Of a DNA stretch of 64,000 nt, positions 44,754 to 56,730 are shown piece after piece. The stretch lies in NCBI GenBank assembly GCA_949987695.1, contig OX465290.1:37246259-37310258 (forward strand). The letters run 5' to 3'. Source of the stretch: Merzomyia westermanni. Lineage: Eukaryota; Arthropoda; Insecta; Diptera; Tephritidae. Numbering within the stretch: position 1 is the first letter of the stretch; each line of letters begins with the position of its first letter. The position numbers were made by a program, and so were the translations under genes. A model generated the notes under the pieces. It saw nothing but the letters and a program-made list of their open reading frames with translations, made no database searches and was not told where the DNA came from.

Positions 44754-44835
44754 CATGACTATAAACGAGCGCAAGGCAAAGAATAATAAGTTTTCTTTTT
44801 ATGTATGAAAATTATTATTGTTTATAGTCATGGTG
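44754..44835. repeat. Isolated SINE-tail hairpin in a 15-bp inverted repeat
   Basis: ACCATGACTATAAAC at the left and GTTTATAGTCATGGT at the right are perfect complements. Between them is GAGCGCAAGGCAAAG, AATAATAAGTTTTC and GAAAATTATTATT, the SINE-A tail module without any SINE body. The layout matches the centre of the hairpin at 32.2 kb but with different outer arms. Confidence 0.85.
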
Positions 44836-46496
44836 CTTTACACATGTAAATTAAATTAAATTGCTGGTATACAAAATATATAAAAAATAACTTTTCCAAC
44901 TAAAATTATATACAATCATTATTTCCGTTTTTTATTCGTCAAAAATTGTATAGCATACAACAATCAAATAAACAATATGAAAAAACAAGCAGCCCTCATA
45001 AATTTTGAAGAATATAATAATTTTATTCATACATAGGTCGCTTAGCGCCTACGTATAAACGGCTAATTTATTGAGCTAAATTGCTTTTAAAAATTATAAC
45101 TGTAAGAAAATAGACTTCGGCTGGTTTCGTTCCTAAAAGCTATATTTTTATGTTAGAGCCATGGAAACTTGTTGCCAATTTATGCGCTTTTCCTTAAAAA
45201 ATTATGTCAATACTCGTATATAGCTTTTGTATTACTTATCTGGTTTTAGAATTTCAAACTATGCTGTGGACATACATTTGAGAGGAGGACAGTTTAAATC
45301 AGAGTTGGACCAAAATTTTAAAAATATTTTTTTATTTTCGGCTCTAATTTTTTTGCGTTATATGTTTTTAAAATTTATGATGATGCGAAATGAGTGAGAA
45401 AGGTCCAGCATAACAAATTTCAAATAAAATATCTGAGAATGTGTTCAAAATAACATGATCACGCACAGACGGACTAACGGACATGGTTTAATCAATTTCT
45501 GTTGTTTCCTCTTTCAGAGTTTGATATCTACAAGTTTATATCTATGTCGGTCCGTTTATTCTGTTTCGACCTAGCTTTCGACTAACTTAAAATACTCTGC
45601 TATCAATGCAAAGCACTAGTTTATCTTTCAGTCTCATTGTAGGCTTATAGATATTAGAAAATGAATTATAAAGAGTGACATGGAGCATGGAACTTCGTTA
45701 TTTGTTAAATTGTGTATCACATTTTATATATCAATCTATTTAAAGCATCTTATCATTATTTTCTAGTGGTCTATCATTGTTAGTCTTGTACTTTTGTAGG
45801 ACTGATCTAATTTTTGGCGTGAAACTGCTAAGGCTTTAAAGCAAAACAAATAAAATTCTCCAGTTCTACTGAATATGCATATGTTACATTTTCATATTAA
45901 GACTGAAAGTTCCACTCTATTCATATTATGATTGAAATTTCTATCGTCTTGCGACTTTTTATCGATCTACTTTTGTTGGTGTTTTGATCATTGAGAATAT
46001 GTTCTGCCCTTGCTAGCGATTCAACTCTACTTGCGCACAAACGTGGTGCTTCCTAACTATGCAGCGTGCGTTGTTGAAACAGCGTGTTTGATTAACAAGG
46101 CATACTCTAAATGTCACGCATTGTCAATATTACTTTTCAAATTTTTTCTTTTAAATGTATTTCGTTGCAAGTCACTTTACTTCTTGCCTCCGCCTTTATC
46201 GCTTACAAAAGTGAGAATTGTATTGCAGAAGTTCATTAATCTCGTTAAAAGTTCATAGAGAGATTTCTGTAATCAATCACTCTGCAGTACAATTGCAATG
46301 CGTATGCGGCAATTGCGCATATGGGGTGTGCGTATATGAACCCTGTGGTCAAAGCAACTAGTTCAAAATTAACTCAAACTTGTAAAAACCTTGCCAGCAA
46401 GCTGGCGTACACTTTCAGAATCACTCTTTTCAAAAAAACACCAACGAGTTTTAGTTCAACGTTTGAGCAAAAGCGTTGCTAAGACTATGAACTCAA
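44836..46496. other. No gene recognised
   Basis: The frame at 46,010-46,258 has no family motif. AT-rich sequence without transposon ends. Confidence 0.5.
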
Positions 46497-46532
46497 ATAA
46501 AATTAAAAAAAAGTAAAATAAAATAAAAAAAT

Positions 46533-46800
46533 CATTCATGAAACGAGCTCAAGGCCAAAATTAATAATTTTACACTTTTTGAATTTTTATGAAAATTATT
46601 ATTGTTTTTATTTTTTAGTACTCATTTTTAATTAATTATTAAAAGTTTTTTTAATTGAATAGAGTAGGAAAAATGTTAAGAGAGAACCGCCACATCTTTT
46701 CTTATAGATCAATTTCGGAAGCTACTAAGCTTCTGCATCAGAGAAATTTTCGAACGCATTGCTAACCGTTAAGCTAACAAAACGCTGGTTTTGATGTCAT
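46533..46800 (-). mobile_element. SINE-A single copy inside (AAAAT)n
   Basis: Read on the minus strand it starts GATGACATCAAAACC, has box A-like TAGCTTAACGG, AAATTTCTCTGATG, and ends GGCCTTGAGCTCGTTTCATG. AAAAT-type sequence lies on both sides (46,495-46,532 and from 46,803), so it inserted into, or seeded, the array. About 270 bases, with no spacer, which marks the natural 5' end of the SINE. Confidence 0.8.
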
Positions 46801-46802
46801 CT

Positions 46803-47400
46803 AAATAAAATAAAATTAAATAAAATAAAATAAAACAAGTTAAAATATAATAAAATATAATAAAATAAAATAAAATAAAATAAAATAAAATAAAATAAGA
46901 TAAAATAAAATATAATAAAATAAAATAAAATAAAATAATTGATATTAGAGGAAAAATAAAATAAAATAAAATAAAATAAAATAAAATAAAATAAATTAAA
47001 ATAAAATAAAATAAAACAAAATAAAATAAAATAAAGTATAATAAAATAAAATAAAATAAAATAAAATAAAATAAAATAAAATAAAATAAAATAAAATAAA
47101 ATAAAATAAAATAAAATAAAATAAAATAAAATAAAATAGAATAAAACAAACTAAAATAAAATAAAATAAATTAAAATAAAATAAAATAGAATCAAATAAA
47201 ATAAATTAAAATAAAATAAAATAAAATAAAATAAAATAAAATAAAATAAAATAAAATAAAAATAAATAAAATAAAATAAAATAAATAAAGTAAAATAAAA
47301 TAAAATAAAATAAAATAAATTAAAAAAATTAAAACAAAATGTCATAAAATAAAACAAACAAAATAAAATAGAACAAATCATATAAAATAAAATGAAATAC
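46803..47400 (+). repeat. (AAAAT)n array, about 600 bp
   Basis: Very regular TAAAA units with few variants; a GATATTAGAGG interruption near 46,943. The minus-strand ILFYF frames between 46,769 and 47,381 are translations of the array. Confidence 0.97.
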
Positions 47401-50329
47401 TAGAATCGATCCAGTTGTGCTGTTTGGCAGACTAGTATTGATCTTGTGTACCACTAACAGCTTTACCTTCAGGGTATATGCAGGACTTGTCCGACAAGGC
47501 AAAGTGCAATCCGTAGAGTAGAAAAATACTAAATTTAATGCACTATTTTTCATGCTCACAGGCTAGCAGCTGTAAGAAATGAAACCACTTCTTGTTTCGC
47601 CTGTTTTTGATATCATGTTGCCAGCGCTTGGATTTCTTGCACTCGAGTATGCCTTGGAGTACTATTTTTTGCACATCCAAAGAAGTCTCAAGTGTCTTGC
47701 ACTGTTTTTTTTTTGTGGCGAGGTTTAGTTCATATCCGCACTTTTTATTGCGGCTGTTCTATATATAAATCACTTCAATTCATAGTAAAATAAATCGTTG
47801 AGCAGTTGCAAGCAAATAGTGGCAGCATGTTTTATATGAATTTTGCTAAGTACAGCATTCCATCAATTTAAGTAGCTATGCATTGGTAAGTAAAATTTTA
47901 TTTTGTTAAATAAAATAAATGTGTTTTATTTGATGGTATCGTAAAGGGCATTCTAAAATGGAATGACATGAATTTTTGAACGTTATCTCTCGAGAAATAG
48001 CTTTTTTAACATTTTCCTGTGAGCAGAGTACACAAGTAGTGATAATACAAAGTGCTTTTTTTCTTTTTTCGGCATAAGTAATACACACATGTGAATATGA
48101 AGCATTCAAAAATCTTTTAATATAGTTAAATTTTTAGTGGAGAGCTCATTATTGCCAAAGGCTTAAAAGTGAAGTGGTTAGAATGCTAGATTGCCCGAAA
48201 ACTCTATTAAAAAGTAGAAAGTTGTTTGGTATCTGGCCTAGTTATGAAATGGGAGAAAGTGGGTACTGCGCTGTTCGGTGTTCAAGACAAGTTATTAGTT
48301 GTCAGCAAACAGTGAAACAGCGTCTGTGCCCTCTCTCCTACAACGCTGTTGGCAAAGACAAATTTTAACCATTTGCACACCTTTTTCGTCTTTGTAATCG
48401 AAAGAACCACAGCGGAGAAACTGGCCTTAGTTATCGGCAAAAAGGATGACCCACGTGCTTTAAAATGCAATGTCCAGTGACGTTGACGCTTAGGTCCTTG
48501 CAAGTACAACTATAACGAATTCTCACTGAAATGGAGCTGCAACCATTGCTGTGACTTTAATGTGTTGAGCCACTAGTCACGTGTACGTAATAGGAACACA
48601 TCTCTTACGTGCTTGCAACTAAAATGGGGAATTATTTGTTGGTAACCCACAACGTTCCGTTTATGTTATGGCTGAGTAGGAGCTAGCTTGGTAACCGCGA
48701 TTTTCAGGGAACTTAAAGCAGAAACCTCTATTTTTATGTATAAAGTGGATTCAGAAATTATAAAAATTTAGGTAAAAGTATTTAATTAATTAAGTGGTGG
48801 CTAAAAATTCTTTACATTGAAGTCGTATTCGCATCTTCAAAGAAGTTAATTCTCGATGTTAGTGTCTACAACGGAAACTATTCACCTTTTAAGTTATATT
48901 TACTACAAAGTGCCAAAAGTCACTGGAGCGTCACGTGAAAGTCGTGGCAAAGTTATGACCTCCACAAATGTCATGTTTAAAGTTACCGATGCCATATCTG
49001 TTATTCAATGTGCCATGGAAGCTTGTGTTATATAAGAGAGGGAGTAGGAGAACTTATTCTGGTTATATTTTTATTCGTCAAAATATCTATATTACTACAT
49101 AATTGTGTTTCCCTTTATGCACCGTTCAAATTAGAACCGAATAAGCCTACCTACATGTTTGCTGGCGAATAAATAGCTGTCTCTCATTCTCTATCCCTCA
49201 AATGTTATTTTAGGATTTAAACTGTGCTTGCAAGTTTTTGTATGCACAGCTGTGGCTGACCGTTAAGTAATTTAAGTGCTTACACAATCTGCACCCATCT
49301 TCGTTTTAATCGTTCAAAGCAAAAAAGTGTTTATGTAGTTACGTATGTCTGTACGTAGCACTGTACACAATTGGACCAGTTCAGCACTATCCCAGTGTTA
49401 AGCCATTGTAGACACTTCTAGTTCTGCTTTCCAAAACCGGTTACCATTCGGACCGTTCTAAGTTATCTTCGCTTAGGTTAGCTCGCAACCGCTATGCGAT
49501 ACCTCAGTCCTTTAAGTTACGAGTTTTAACTGTCACTTTTGTAACCCGTACAGAACGAGTCGCGATGTTTAAAGCACAAGATTGTTTGTTTTTGGAGACT
49601 GGTACGCAATTTTACTGCAGGGTAAGTAACTCAAACACACTCATGTATATATACAGACAAAAATTTCGTGTTTAAGGCATTTTTCCAAACTTTTCATTTG
49701 GTCCAGCAGCTGGACGCATAAAAAGAAATTTGTAAATTCAATGACCTCAGATGTTGCGATTCCATCTGCAAAACTATGTTCAACTCAGCTCTCCACTTTC
49801 GTTCTACTTTCAAAATTTTGTTTGTGGCATCCTTACAGCCAGCAGTTGCAAGAAGAAAACTAACTGACATTTCACTTTAGCTTCATCATATTCTTGATAA
49901 TACTGCTTTACTGGAATTGCTTTTGTAAATGTTCGGCTTGCAGCCACAAATGTTGCTATCGACCTACCATCACCCCTGCTGTGTGTTGGCGAATAGTGGC
50001 TAGTTGCATACAATTGCAGCTATAGTTACTGCCACCGATTTGGATGAAGCAAATGAAATAAGAAAACAAAAAGAAATTGTACAAAAGTCTTTTACTTAGC
50101 CAGTGAGCTTGAGAAATGGCTTTAGAAATTTGGCGCTTTCAGTAGCGCAAACTCATATAAACATTCATACACAAATACGTTTAAAAACTTACTCACTTCG
50201 TGCTTTGGCACAGTTATAGCCACAACCGCAACAGAATATTTAAACAATATGGCACTCGATGATATTTTTCAAACAAATGTCGGTCGCAGTATCATTGCAT
50301 GATATTTGAAATACATATGTACAGTGCCG
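47401..50329. other. No gene recognised
   Basis: The longest stretch (2.9 kb) with nothing identified, and less extreme in AT content than its surroundings. Frames at 47,906-48,109, 48,174-48,368, 48,282-48,509 and 49,810-50,013 have no recognisable motif. It could be host intergenic or intronic DNA. Confidence 0.5.
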
Positions 50330-50830
50330 GACATAATTATTGGCACTGCCGTTTTCTGTGATTTTCACAAATTTTGGCCTCAACAAAATTATTCTAACAA
50401 ATACTACATAAAAGCAGGTGTCAATGTTTAATACAAGAACTGTAAATAAATGTACGAAAATTCCAAGAAATTTATCAAAATTTATAATTTTTTGGCAACT
50501 GTTTTCCGACGAGCTAAAGTGTTTTCTTCTAAGTAAAATAAATTGCCAAAAATCAAAAAAGAACTTATTATACCAAAATATAAAAGTTATGAAAATTCAA
50601 AATTTCTCTTTTTTCCTGATTTGAAACTTAATTTTTTTAACTACAGTAGTCACAGAAATATTGCAAAAATAAACTTTACAAAACAAGAAAAAAAGAGAAA
50701 TTTTTAAGTTGCATAACTTTAAAAAAAAATTTTACTTTGTGTTTGGTAGAACTTTGTTTTATAATAAAATGAAACTCTTTACCAAATTTTATTCAAAATG
50801 GAATGGGTCTATTCCAATTAAGTGACGATT
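50330..50830. repeat. Degraded repeat ending TGACATGGAAAGACCC, copy 1
   Basis: An imperfect inverted repeat lies at 50,600-50,632 and 50,670-50,705 (AATTTCTCTTTTTTCC against AAAAAAAGAGAAATT). The segment from there to TTGACATGGAAAGACCC (about 50,845) aligns in order with 56,520-56,715 (TTTACAAA, AGAACTTYGTTTTAT, AATTTTATTCAAA, GACATGGAAAGACCC). Confidence 0.55.
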
Positions 50831-50985
50831 GACATGGAAAGACCCCAATATATTTGGAAGTGTGTCGTGGTTGACGCACAACAAACGGGTTTGTATTGAG
50901 AAGTAAAAAACTAGAAAATTATATAAATGTCCAATATTTACCGAATAAGCCAATAGTCCTGGTGTCTGGTGCTGATATATTATAT

Positions 50986-51470
50986 ATTATATAATGATAA
51001 TAATAATAATAATCAAAATAATACAAATACAGGGTGGCGCAAAAGTAGTCCTCCTATCAGAAAATGCTATAAATTTTGCGATTGGCCCCAAAAGTCAGTT
51101 CTGTTTTGACATTTGTGTAGTAAACACATGCGAAATACACGTTAATAAACAATGTTACGCTACACTGCTCCATAACGCGGAATATTGCTGACTATTTATT
51201 TGACCAATAATCGGTCGGGGCCAAACGGTTACTGTGAATGGTGAGCGCTACAGAGCAATGATCAACGAGTTCTTTTTGCCGCAACTTGATGAATTGGGAT
51301 TGGAAAACATGTGGTTCCAACAAGACGGTGCAACAACACACACTGCACGTGCCACAACCGATATGCTGAACATCGGAAGCTTACTTTTGCGCCACCTTGT
51401 ACTAATAATAATAATAAAAATAAAAATAATAATAATAAAAATAATAATGATAATAATAATAATAATAACA
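50986..51470 (+). repeat. (TAA)n microsatellite split by a miniature mariner
   Basis: ATAATAATAATAATAATC lies before 51,028 and ATAATAATAATAAAAAT with many more units after 51,402. Apart from the inserted element this is one array. The hydrophobic minus-strand frames across 51,248-51,529 come from it. Confidence 0.9.
51030..51399 (+). mobile_element. Miniature mariner, second family (370 bp)
   Basis: Same ends (CAGGGTGGCGCAAAAG, CTTTTGCGCCACCTTG) and the same internal content as 40,301-40,857 but without the duplicated head. TA on each side. The transposase scrap at 51,234 reads VNGERYRAMINEFFLP and WFQQDGATTHTARA. Near-identity with the LINE-2 copy suggests both derive from one already-deleted source. 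Confidence 0.93.
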
Positions 51471-51471
51471 C

Positions 51472-53498
51472 CCTCCCACCCTTCAAACGGCCAATAAACC
51501 TTTCTTTCGCTCCCATCCCGATTTCTCATTCTCTTTACTTACCTTTGTTTTCTTCTTTCTCACCTCTCGGTCTATTTTTAACACCTTTTTTTATGTTTCT
51601 CGTTACATAGAACAACAGTGCAAGTCAACAAATGTGCAATAGGGAGGTCGTCAGCGAAATGTGAACTCGTCAAAGCGAAGAAGGTCACTGAAGGAGGCAT
51701 AACACCAAAACAACCGGAAATATAAAATGGATGCCGGAAAATAACTCATTGTTGCATCTTAACTAAGCAATGGAATAGTTGAGGGTCCAGCCACTCTACC
51801 ACTGTGTTTGGCATACAAGAAATATGCCGGCTTCCAAGCGTATTGGTCACAGCAGCCATAGCATTTCTCTCAGTGCATGAAAGCATGTAATAAAGCTAGT
51901 TAAATTATACAATCGCAATTCCAAATTATACAGATCTAGTAACTTCTTACACTATGCGACATTTTATGACTGCTTAAATTCGTAAACATAACATAGCATA
52001 ACCTCTACTCAACGCCTCATTTCACAATTATGCAATTTATGGACTGCGCACAAATCACAATAATAAATGCTATGCAGCATTGGCCAAGTAGAGGATGTGG
52101 CTAAATTACTTGCGAAAATCACTAAATAAAACGAAAGAATTGCAATTCCAGTGAAGCATTTAAGCAGCATGAAATCGAATGAGATCAGATACAAAACAAA
52201 AGAATTAGGCGCTATAAATGCCAAGGAAACGCTGAATACGTGCAAAAGAATAAATGCGCAAGAAGAAATAGTGAAAACAAATAACGGCGAAAGACAATCA
52301 AGGAATTACGTTAGCGCTTCTTCATTGGTAAAATCAAATACAGCTGATAGATGTGCAAACAACTCGTAACCAAGGGGGCAAGACAGACAAAACAACATTT
52401 ACTATAGCAAATACTAGAGCACCACATAAAAGCGCACATGCTCACGGCCATTAACTACGCTTGCTGTCAGTCAACAGTTAACGAGACGTTGTTTGGGTTT
52501 GGAAGTTTAGGTTTAGCGTCTGGGAATGGATTCACGACAAGCACATTCAATGATACAGAACAAATCATACGATTGTTTGTTTCGGCAGCATTCAATGAGC
52601 ATATTTAGCTAGTCTGCTATGCAGCGTAAGTAATGCAGTCAAACCAACTGGTCGTAAACTATTTTGGATCTAGTATGAATCCCAAGTCTGACAGCAAAAT
52701 GTAGAGCAAAAAATTTTCTTTGCCATATGTACGAGTAAAAGGCTATTAAAATATACATTAACCCCTGTTACAAGGTCAACTAAATTGTTCCCATGGCAGT
52801 ACGGCCAGAACTACAAAGAACTATTCACCGGAGCGTTCCGGATTCATATCCGGCAAAGACTATCAACATTAGTATAACGTTGTTTGGTCTTTTACCCTCA
52901 ATACTATTAATGATACTCCGACCAACTAGATCGAAGTACTGTTACGACAAAAAGAACTTATTTATAGGAAGAGGGCCCGCCTGACAAAAATTTGAATTGA
53001 AAAATTTGTTTTGGGTGGAAATAAATGTTCTACACAATTACTTTAGATTAATGAGTTCTCAAAAATCTAAAATAGCAACGATAGACTTCTAAATACCGAG
53101 TTTGCTAATTTTTACAATTTCCGTCTACTAAATATACATACAAATTTTTGTATTGTACCATCTATTCTTGACTATATTTTCAGAGTGCAATATTTATTCT
53201 TTGAGTTGAAGGAATACATAACTAAACTGTTATTCTTATTATTTTTGTTTGAACAGTTAGCAAAGTTGTTGACTAAAAATAAAATCAGTTTAAACTTCGT
53301 GTAGCAAATGAAGCAATTCATAGCGGGTTGACAAATGTATTCAAGTTTACACTGGTAACTAAGCGAAGTGAAGTAGTTTTCAATGACGGAATGCGTTAAG
53401 CAAATAATGTTCAATTGATTTCATTGTGTATATATATAGTTGTAGTTTGGATTCACTTGGCTTTCTGTACTAATTTGAATAGCGCATCATTAGTGAAA
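51472..53498. other. No gene recognised
   Basis: Frames at 52,009-52,245 (minus), 52,151-52,369 and 52,793-52,984 (plus) and 53,172-53,414 (minus) show no family motif. Confidence 0.5.
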
Positions 53499-54955
53499 TT
53501 ACTCAGACTCTTCTTTCTAACATGAGCCATTCTTAAACTTTTTTTTTTTTGATTTCAGTGAAATAATTAAATCTAACAAATGAGCGGGGCAACAGGGATT
53601 TCGGCTGATTATTGTAATTTGATATTTGTGTTTACTCATGAGTAAACGTGAAATCAAGTCCAAGTATAATTATCTTTTTAATGAAAATTGTTGCTGTTTA
53701 TTTTTTTTTTTTTATAAAAATTATTGCTGTTATTTTGTTTGGTAACTATAATTTTTTTAAATTCATTTTTTATGGAAATTTTTATTATCTTTATTTTTTT
53801 ATAGCTATTATGCATTTTTTTTCAGGAAAATCATTTAATTTTTTTTTCTAGCTATACTTTTTTTTTACTTTTTTTAAAAAATTAAAGCTGTTTTTTTATT
53901 TTAAATTATTACTGGTTTTCCTTCCTTTTAAATATTTCTTTTTTTTTTATAATGAAAACTATTGCTGTTTTTATTTTTTCTTTTTTGGTTACTATTTTTT
54001 TATGAAAATTTTTGATGTTTTTATTTTTTTAACGAAACTTATTGCTGTTTTATTTTTTGGTAATTCTTTTTTTTACACTTGATTATTTAAATTATTGCTG
54101 GTATTATTTTTTCGGTAATTATTATTATTTTTTTGATTAATTAATAAAAGTTTTGTTTGAATAGCCGGTAGCCACTTTTCATCAGAGAAATTTACGCAGG
54201 TACCGCTAACCATTAGGATATTAATCGCTGACGGCATTTAGTATAAGCAATACTGGATTTTTACTCAGACTCTTCTTTCTAACATGAGCCATTCTTATAT
54301 ATTTTTTTTTTTTTGATTTCAGTGAAATAATTTAATCTAACAAATGAGCGTGGCAACAGTGCTTTCGACTGATTATTTTAATTTGATACTTGTATTTACT
54401 CATGAGTAAACGTAAAATCAATTCCAAGTATAATCATCTTTTTTAATGAAAATTGTTGCTGTTTATAGTTTTTTTGTTTGGTAACTATACTTTTTTTTAA
54501 TTAATTTTTTATGAAAATTATTATTATCTTTATTTTTTTTATAGTTATTATGCAGTTTTTTTCAGGAAAATTGTTGTTTTTAAAATTTTTTTATGAAAAT
54601 TAAAGCTGTTTTTTTTATTTTAAATTATTGCTGTTTTTCCTTCCTTTAAAATTTTTTTTTTTTTTATATTGAAAACTATTGCTGTTTTTGCTTTTTCTTT
54701 TTTGGTTACTATTTTTTTATGAAAATTATATCTGTTATTATTTTTTTTTAATGAAACTTATTGATGTTTTATTTTTTGGTAACTCTTTTTTTTAACATTT
54801 GGTTATTTAAATTATTGCTGGTATTATTTGATCGATAAATATTATTATTTTTTTGATTAATTAATAAAAGTTTTTTTGAATAGCCGGAAGCCGCTTTTCT
54901 TCTGAGAAATTTACGCAATGCGGGCGGCATTTAGTACTGGATTTTTTTTACTTCA
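53499..54955 (-). repeat. Tandem duplication (period about 762 bp) of degraded SINE-type sequence
   Basis: TTACTCAGACTCTTCTTTCT starts at 53,499 and again at 54,261; the two units are collinear to TACTGGATTTTT. Each unit has TTTACTCATGAGTAAA, a palindrome, then CAAGTCCAAGTATAAT (diverged SINE tail), a series of ATGAAAATTATTGCTGTTTT-like repeats, and GAATAGCCGG...TCATCAGAGAAATTTACGC. Unit 1 also keeps GCTAACCATTAGGATA, whose complement resembles SINE box A. The second unit lost part of the head. The 53,648-53,851 frame is a by-product. Confidence 0.75.
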
Positions 54956-55239
54956 GATTTGTTTATATTGCAATTCATTGAAATTGTTGTTTTTATGACT
55001 TAATTTTGGTCTGATATGGACGTTGAAATCGGCAAGGTGATTTTATTCTAGAGTATTGGTGTATTTTCACGAATTGTAAAGCTCCGTGTTGCACCCATGA
55101 TAGGAAAAAATTGAACTCTGTGTATTTTACATACAGGAATTATTAATTGTAACAAGGAGGAAGTGAAAACAGATACCCTAAAATGATCGAGTTTTTTAAT
55201 CTGAAACACCAAAAGCTTGCAGGGGACCCTCCTTAATGA
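54956..55239. other. No gene recognised
   Basis: Short AT-rich interval without motif. Confidence 0.5.
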
Positions 55240-55445
55240 TATTTGTATAGCAGAAAAATTTGAACTTTCCTTTGAAAATTAAATTTCAATTCGCCTTTTA
55301 CGAGATAGCAACCAAAAAGGTGAGCGCTTATAGTTATTTTAACTTGATTTTTTGGGCTGCTTTCAACTCAAACATTTTTTAGTCGAGCAAAAAAAATGTT
55401 TTCTAGCATCGAAATAAAGAATAAAAAATCTCAAAAATATTACAG
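55240..55445 (+). repeat. TCTAGCATCGAAA repeat, copy 2
   Basis: GAGATAGCAACC, GCTGCTTTCAACTC, GAGCAAAAAAAATG and TTTTCTAGCATCGAAATAAAG occur in the same order as at 57,955-58,140. Confidence 0.6.
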
Positions 55446-55894
55446 ACTCTACCTGCAAAAGTGTTTAGAAATCATTGGAGACCCCTGCCAATGCATTTCC
55501 TTCACAATGTGCAACAGCGTAAAACTAGTTTAAGTTCAGATTATTATTGTGTTTATTAAAGTCTTATCAAAATGTGTTAACTTTTTACTTGCGAACTAGC
55601 ACTGGTTCTCAATAGAATTGCAATTTATTACGCAAGTAGAGACTGTGAATTTAAGAAGTTTTTCCACTAACAATATACATTTAATTTTTCAAACTACTTA
55701 AGTGCTTTTCTATAATGACTGCAGCGTACTTGTTGCATACAAAGTCGAGTAAAATAAAAAAAAAGGCTAAATAAATCGAGTAACTTAAAAAGAAAGGTAG
55801 CAGCGTAGCTTCGTATAGTTGCGATGTTACACATACATACATACACATATACCCACTGACACATGCAGAACTATATACATATGCCTATTGGACT

Positions 55895-56255
55895 GGGTCG
55901 ATTTATTCACCGATATCGCGCCATTGATTTTTCGATAGGTTTTGGGCTCAGGAAAAAAAAGTTCCAAAAAAATAATTTTCGAGAAAAAAAACTGCTTTAG
56001 CCAACGTTTTTAGCGGACATTTTTGGGTCGGACAGGATATACATGAGAATTTTAAAATCAAATGAAAATTTTTTTAGTAGGTCATGGAAAAAACCTTAAA
56101 AATCAAAGTCGAAAAAAGTCAAAACAAAGAAATTTCGCAGGCTCGAAAATTATTTTTTTGGGTATGCGTAGTGGAACTTTTTTTTCCTGAGCCCAAAACC
56201 TATTGAAAAACCGATGGCGCGATATCGGTTAACTTTCGTCCATACAAATCGACCC
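55895..56255. mobile_element. MITE with about 80-bp terminal inverted repeats
   Basis: It starts GGGTCGATTTATTCACCGAT and ends CCATACAAATCGACCC. Inward, ATCGCGCCATTGATTTTTCG, ATAGGTTTTGGGCTCAGGAA and AAAAAAGTTCC on the left are matched by their complements on the right. No coding. A clear target duplication could not be seen, so the class is open. Confidence 0.87.
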
Positions 56256-56730
56256 TTCCTAATGCCTTTATCTACCTAATAAGCAAACAAATCTTGGCAA
56301 GGGTTTTTGAAAAATAAAAGAAAAAAAGGCTTTCTGAAAATTTGAGGATATCTTTGAATATATGAGAGGCCTAATACAGAAAAATGTGGGTCCAAAATTA
56401 AATGGCGAACTTTAGTTTTCTTCGATTTTGATAAATCGAAAATTTTCTAAAAATTTGAAAATTTTTTTTCCAAAAAATATTTGTTATACCTCTGAGCAAC
56501 CCCTTTTGAAAACGCCAACGTATATTTTGTAACTACATTAAATTCCTTAAAACTGAAAAAAGATTTACAAAGCAGGAAAATAGGTTAAATTTAGAAAGTG
56601 CAAGTTCTTTGACAGAACTTCGTTTTATGATCAAAAAAAAATTTTCACAAAACTTCATTCAAATCGGAAGGGGTCGATTTCAACTATGTGAAGATTTGAC
56701 ATGGAAAGACCCACATAGTAGATATTATGA
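56256..56730. repeat. Degraded repeat ending TGACATGGAAAGACCC, copy 2
   Basis: From about 56,520 the order of motifs matches copy 1 at 50.6-50.85 kb. The frame 56,609-56,812 starts in it (AACTTCGTTTTATGATC) and is not a gene. Confidence 0.5.

Noticed and set aside
46010..46258. Small host gene candidates (also 48,174-48,368; 52,151-52,369; 63,389-63,691)
   Set aside because: Short frames of a length expected by chance in 64 kb, without recognisable motifs, splice context or a supporting neighbour.
51484..51610. C-terminal hydrophobic frame after (TAA)n
   Set aside because: Frame opened by the microsatellite and the miniature mariner. No membrane protein family is evident.
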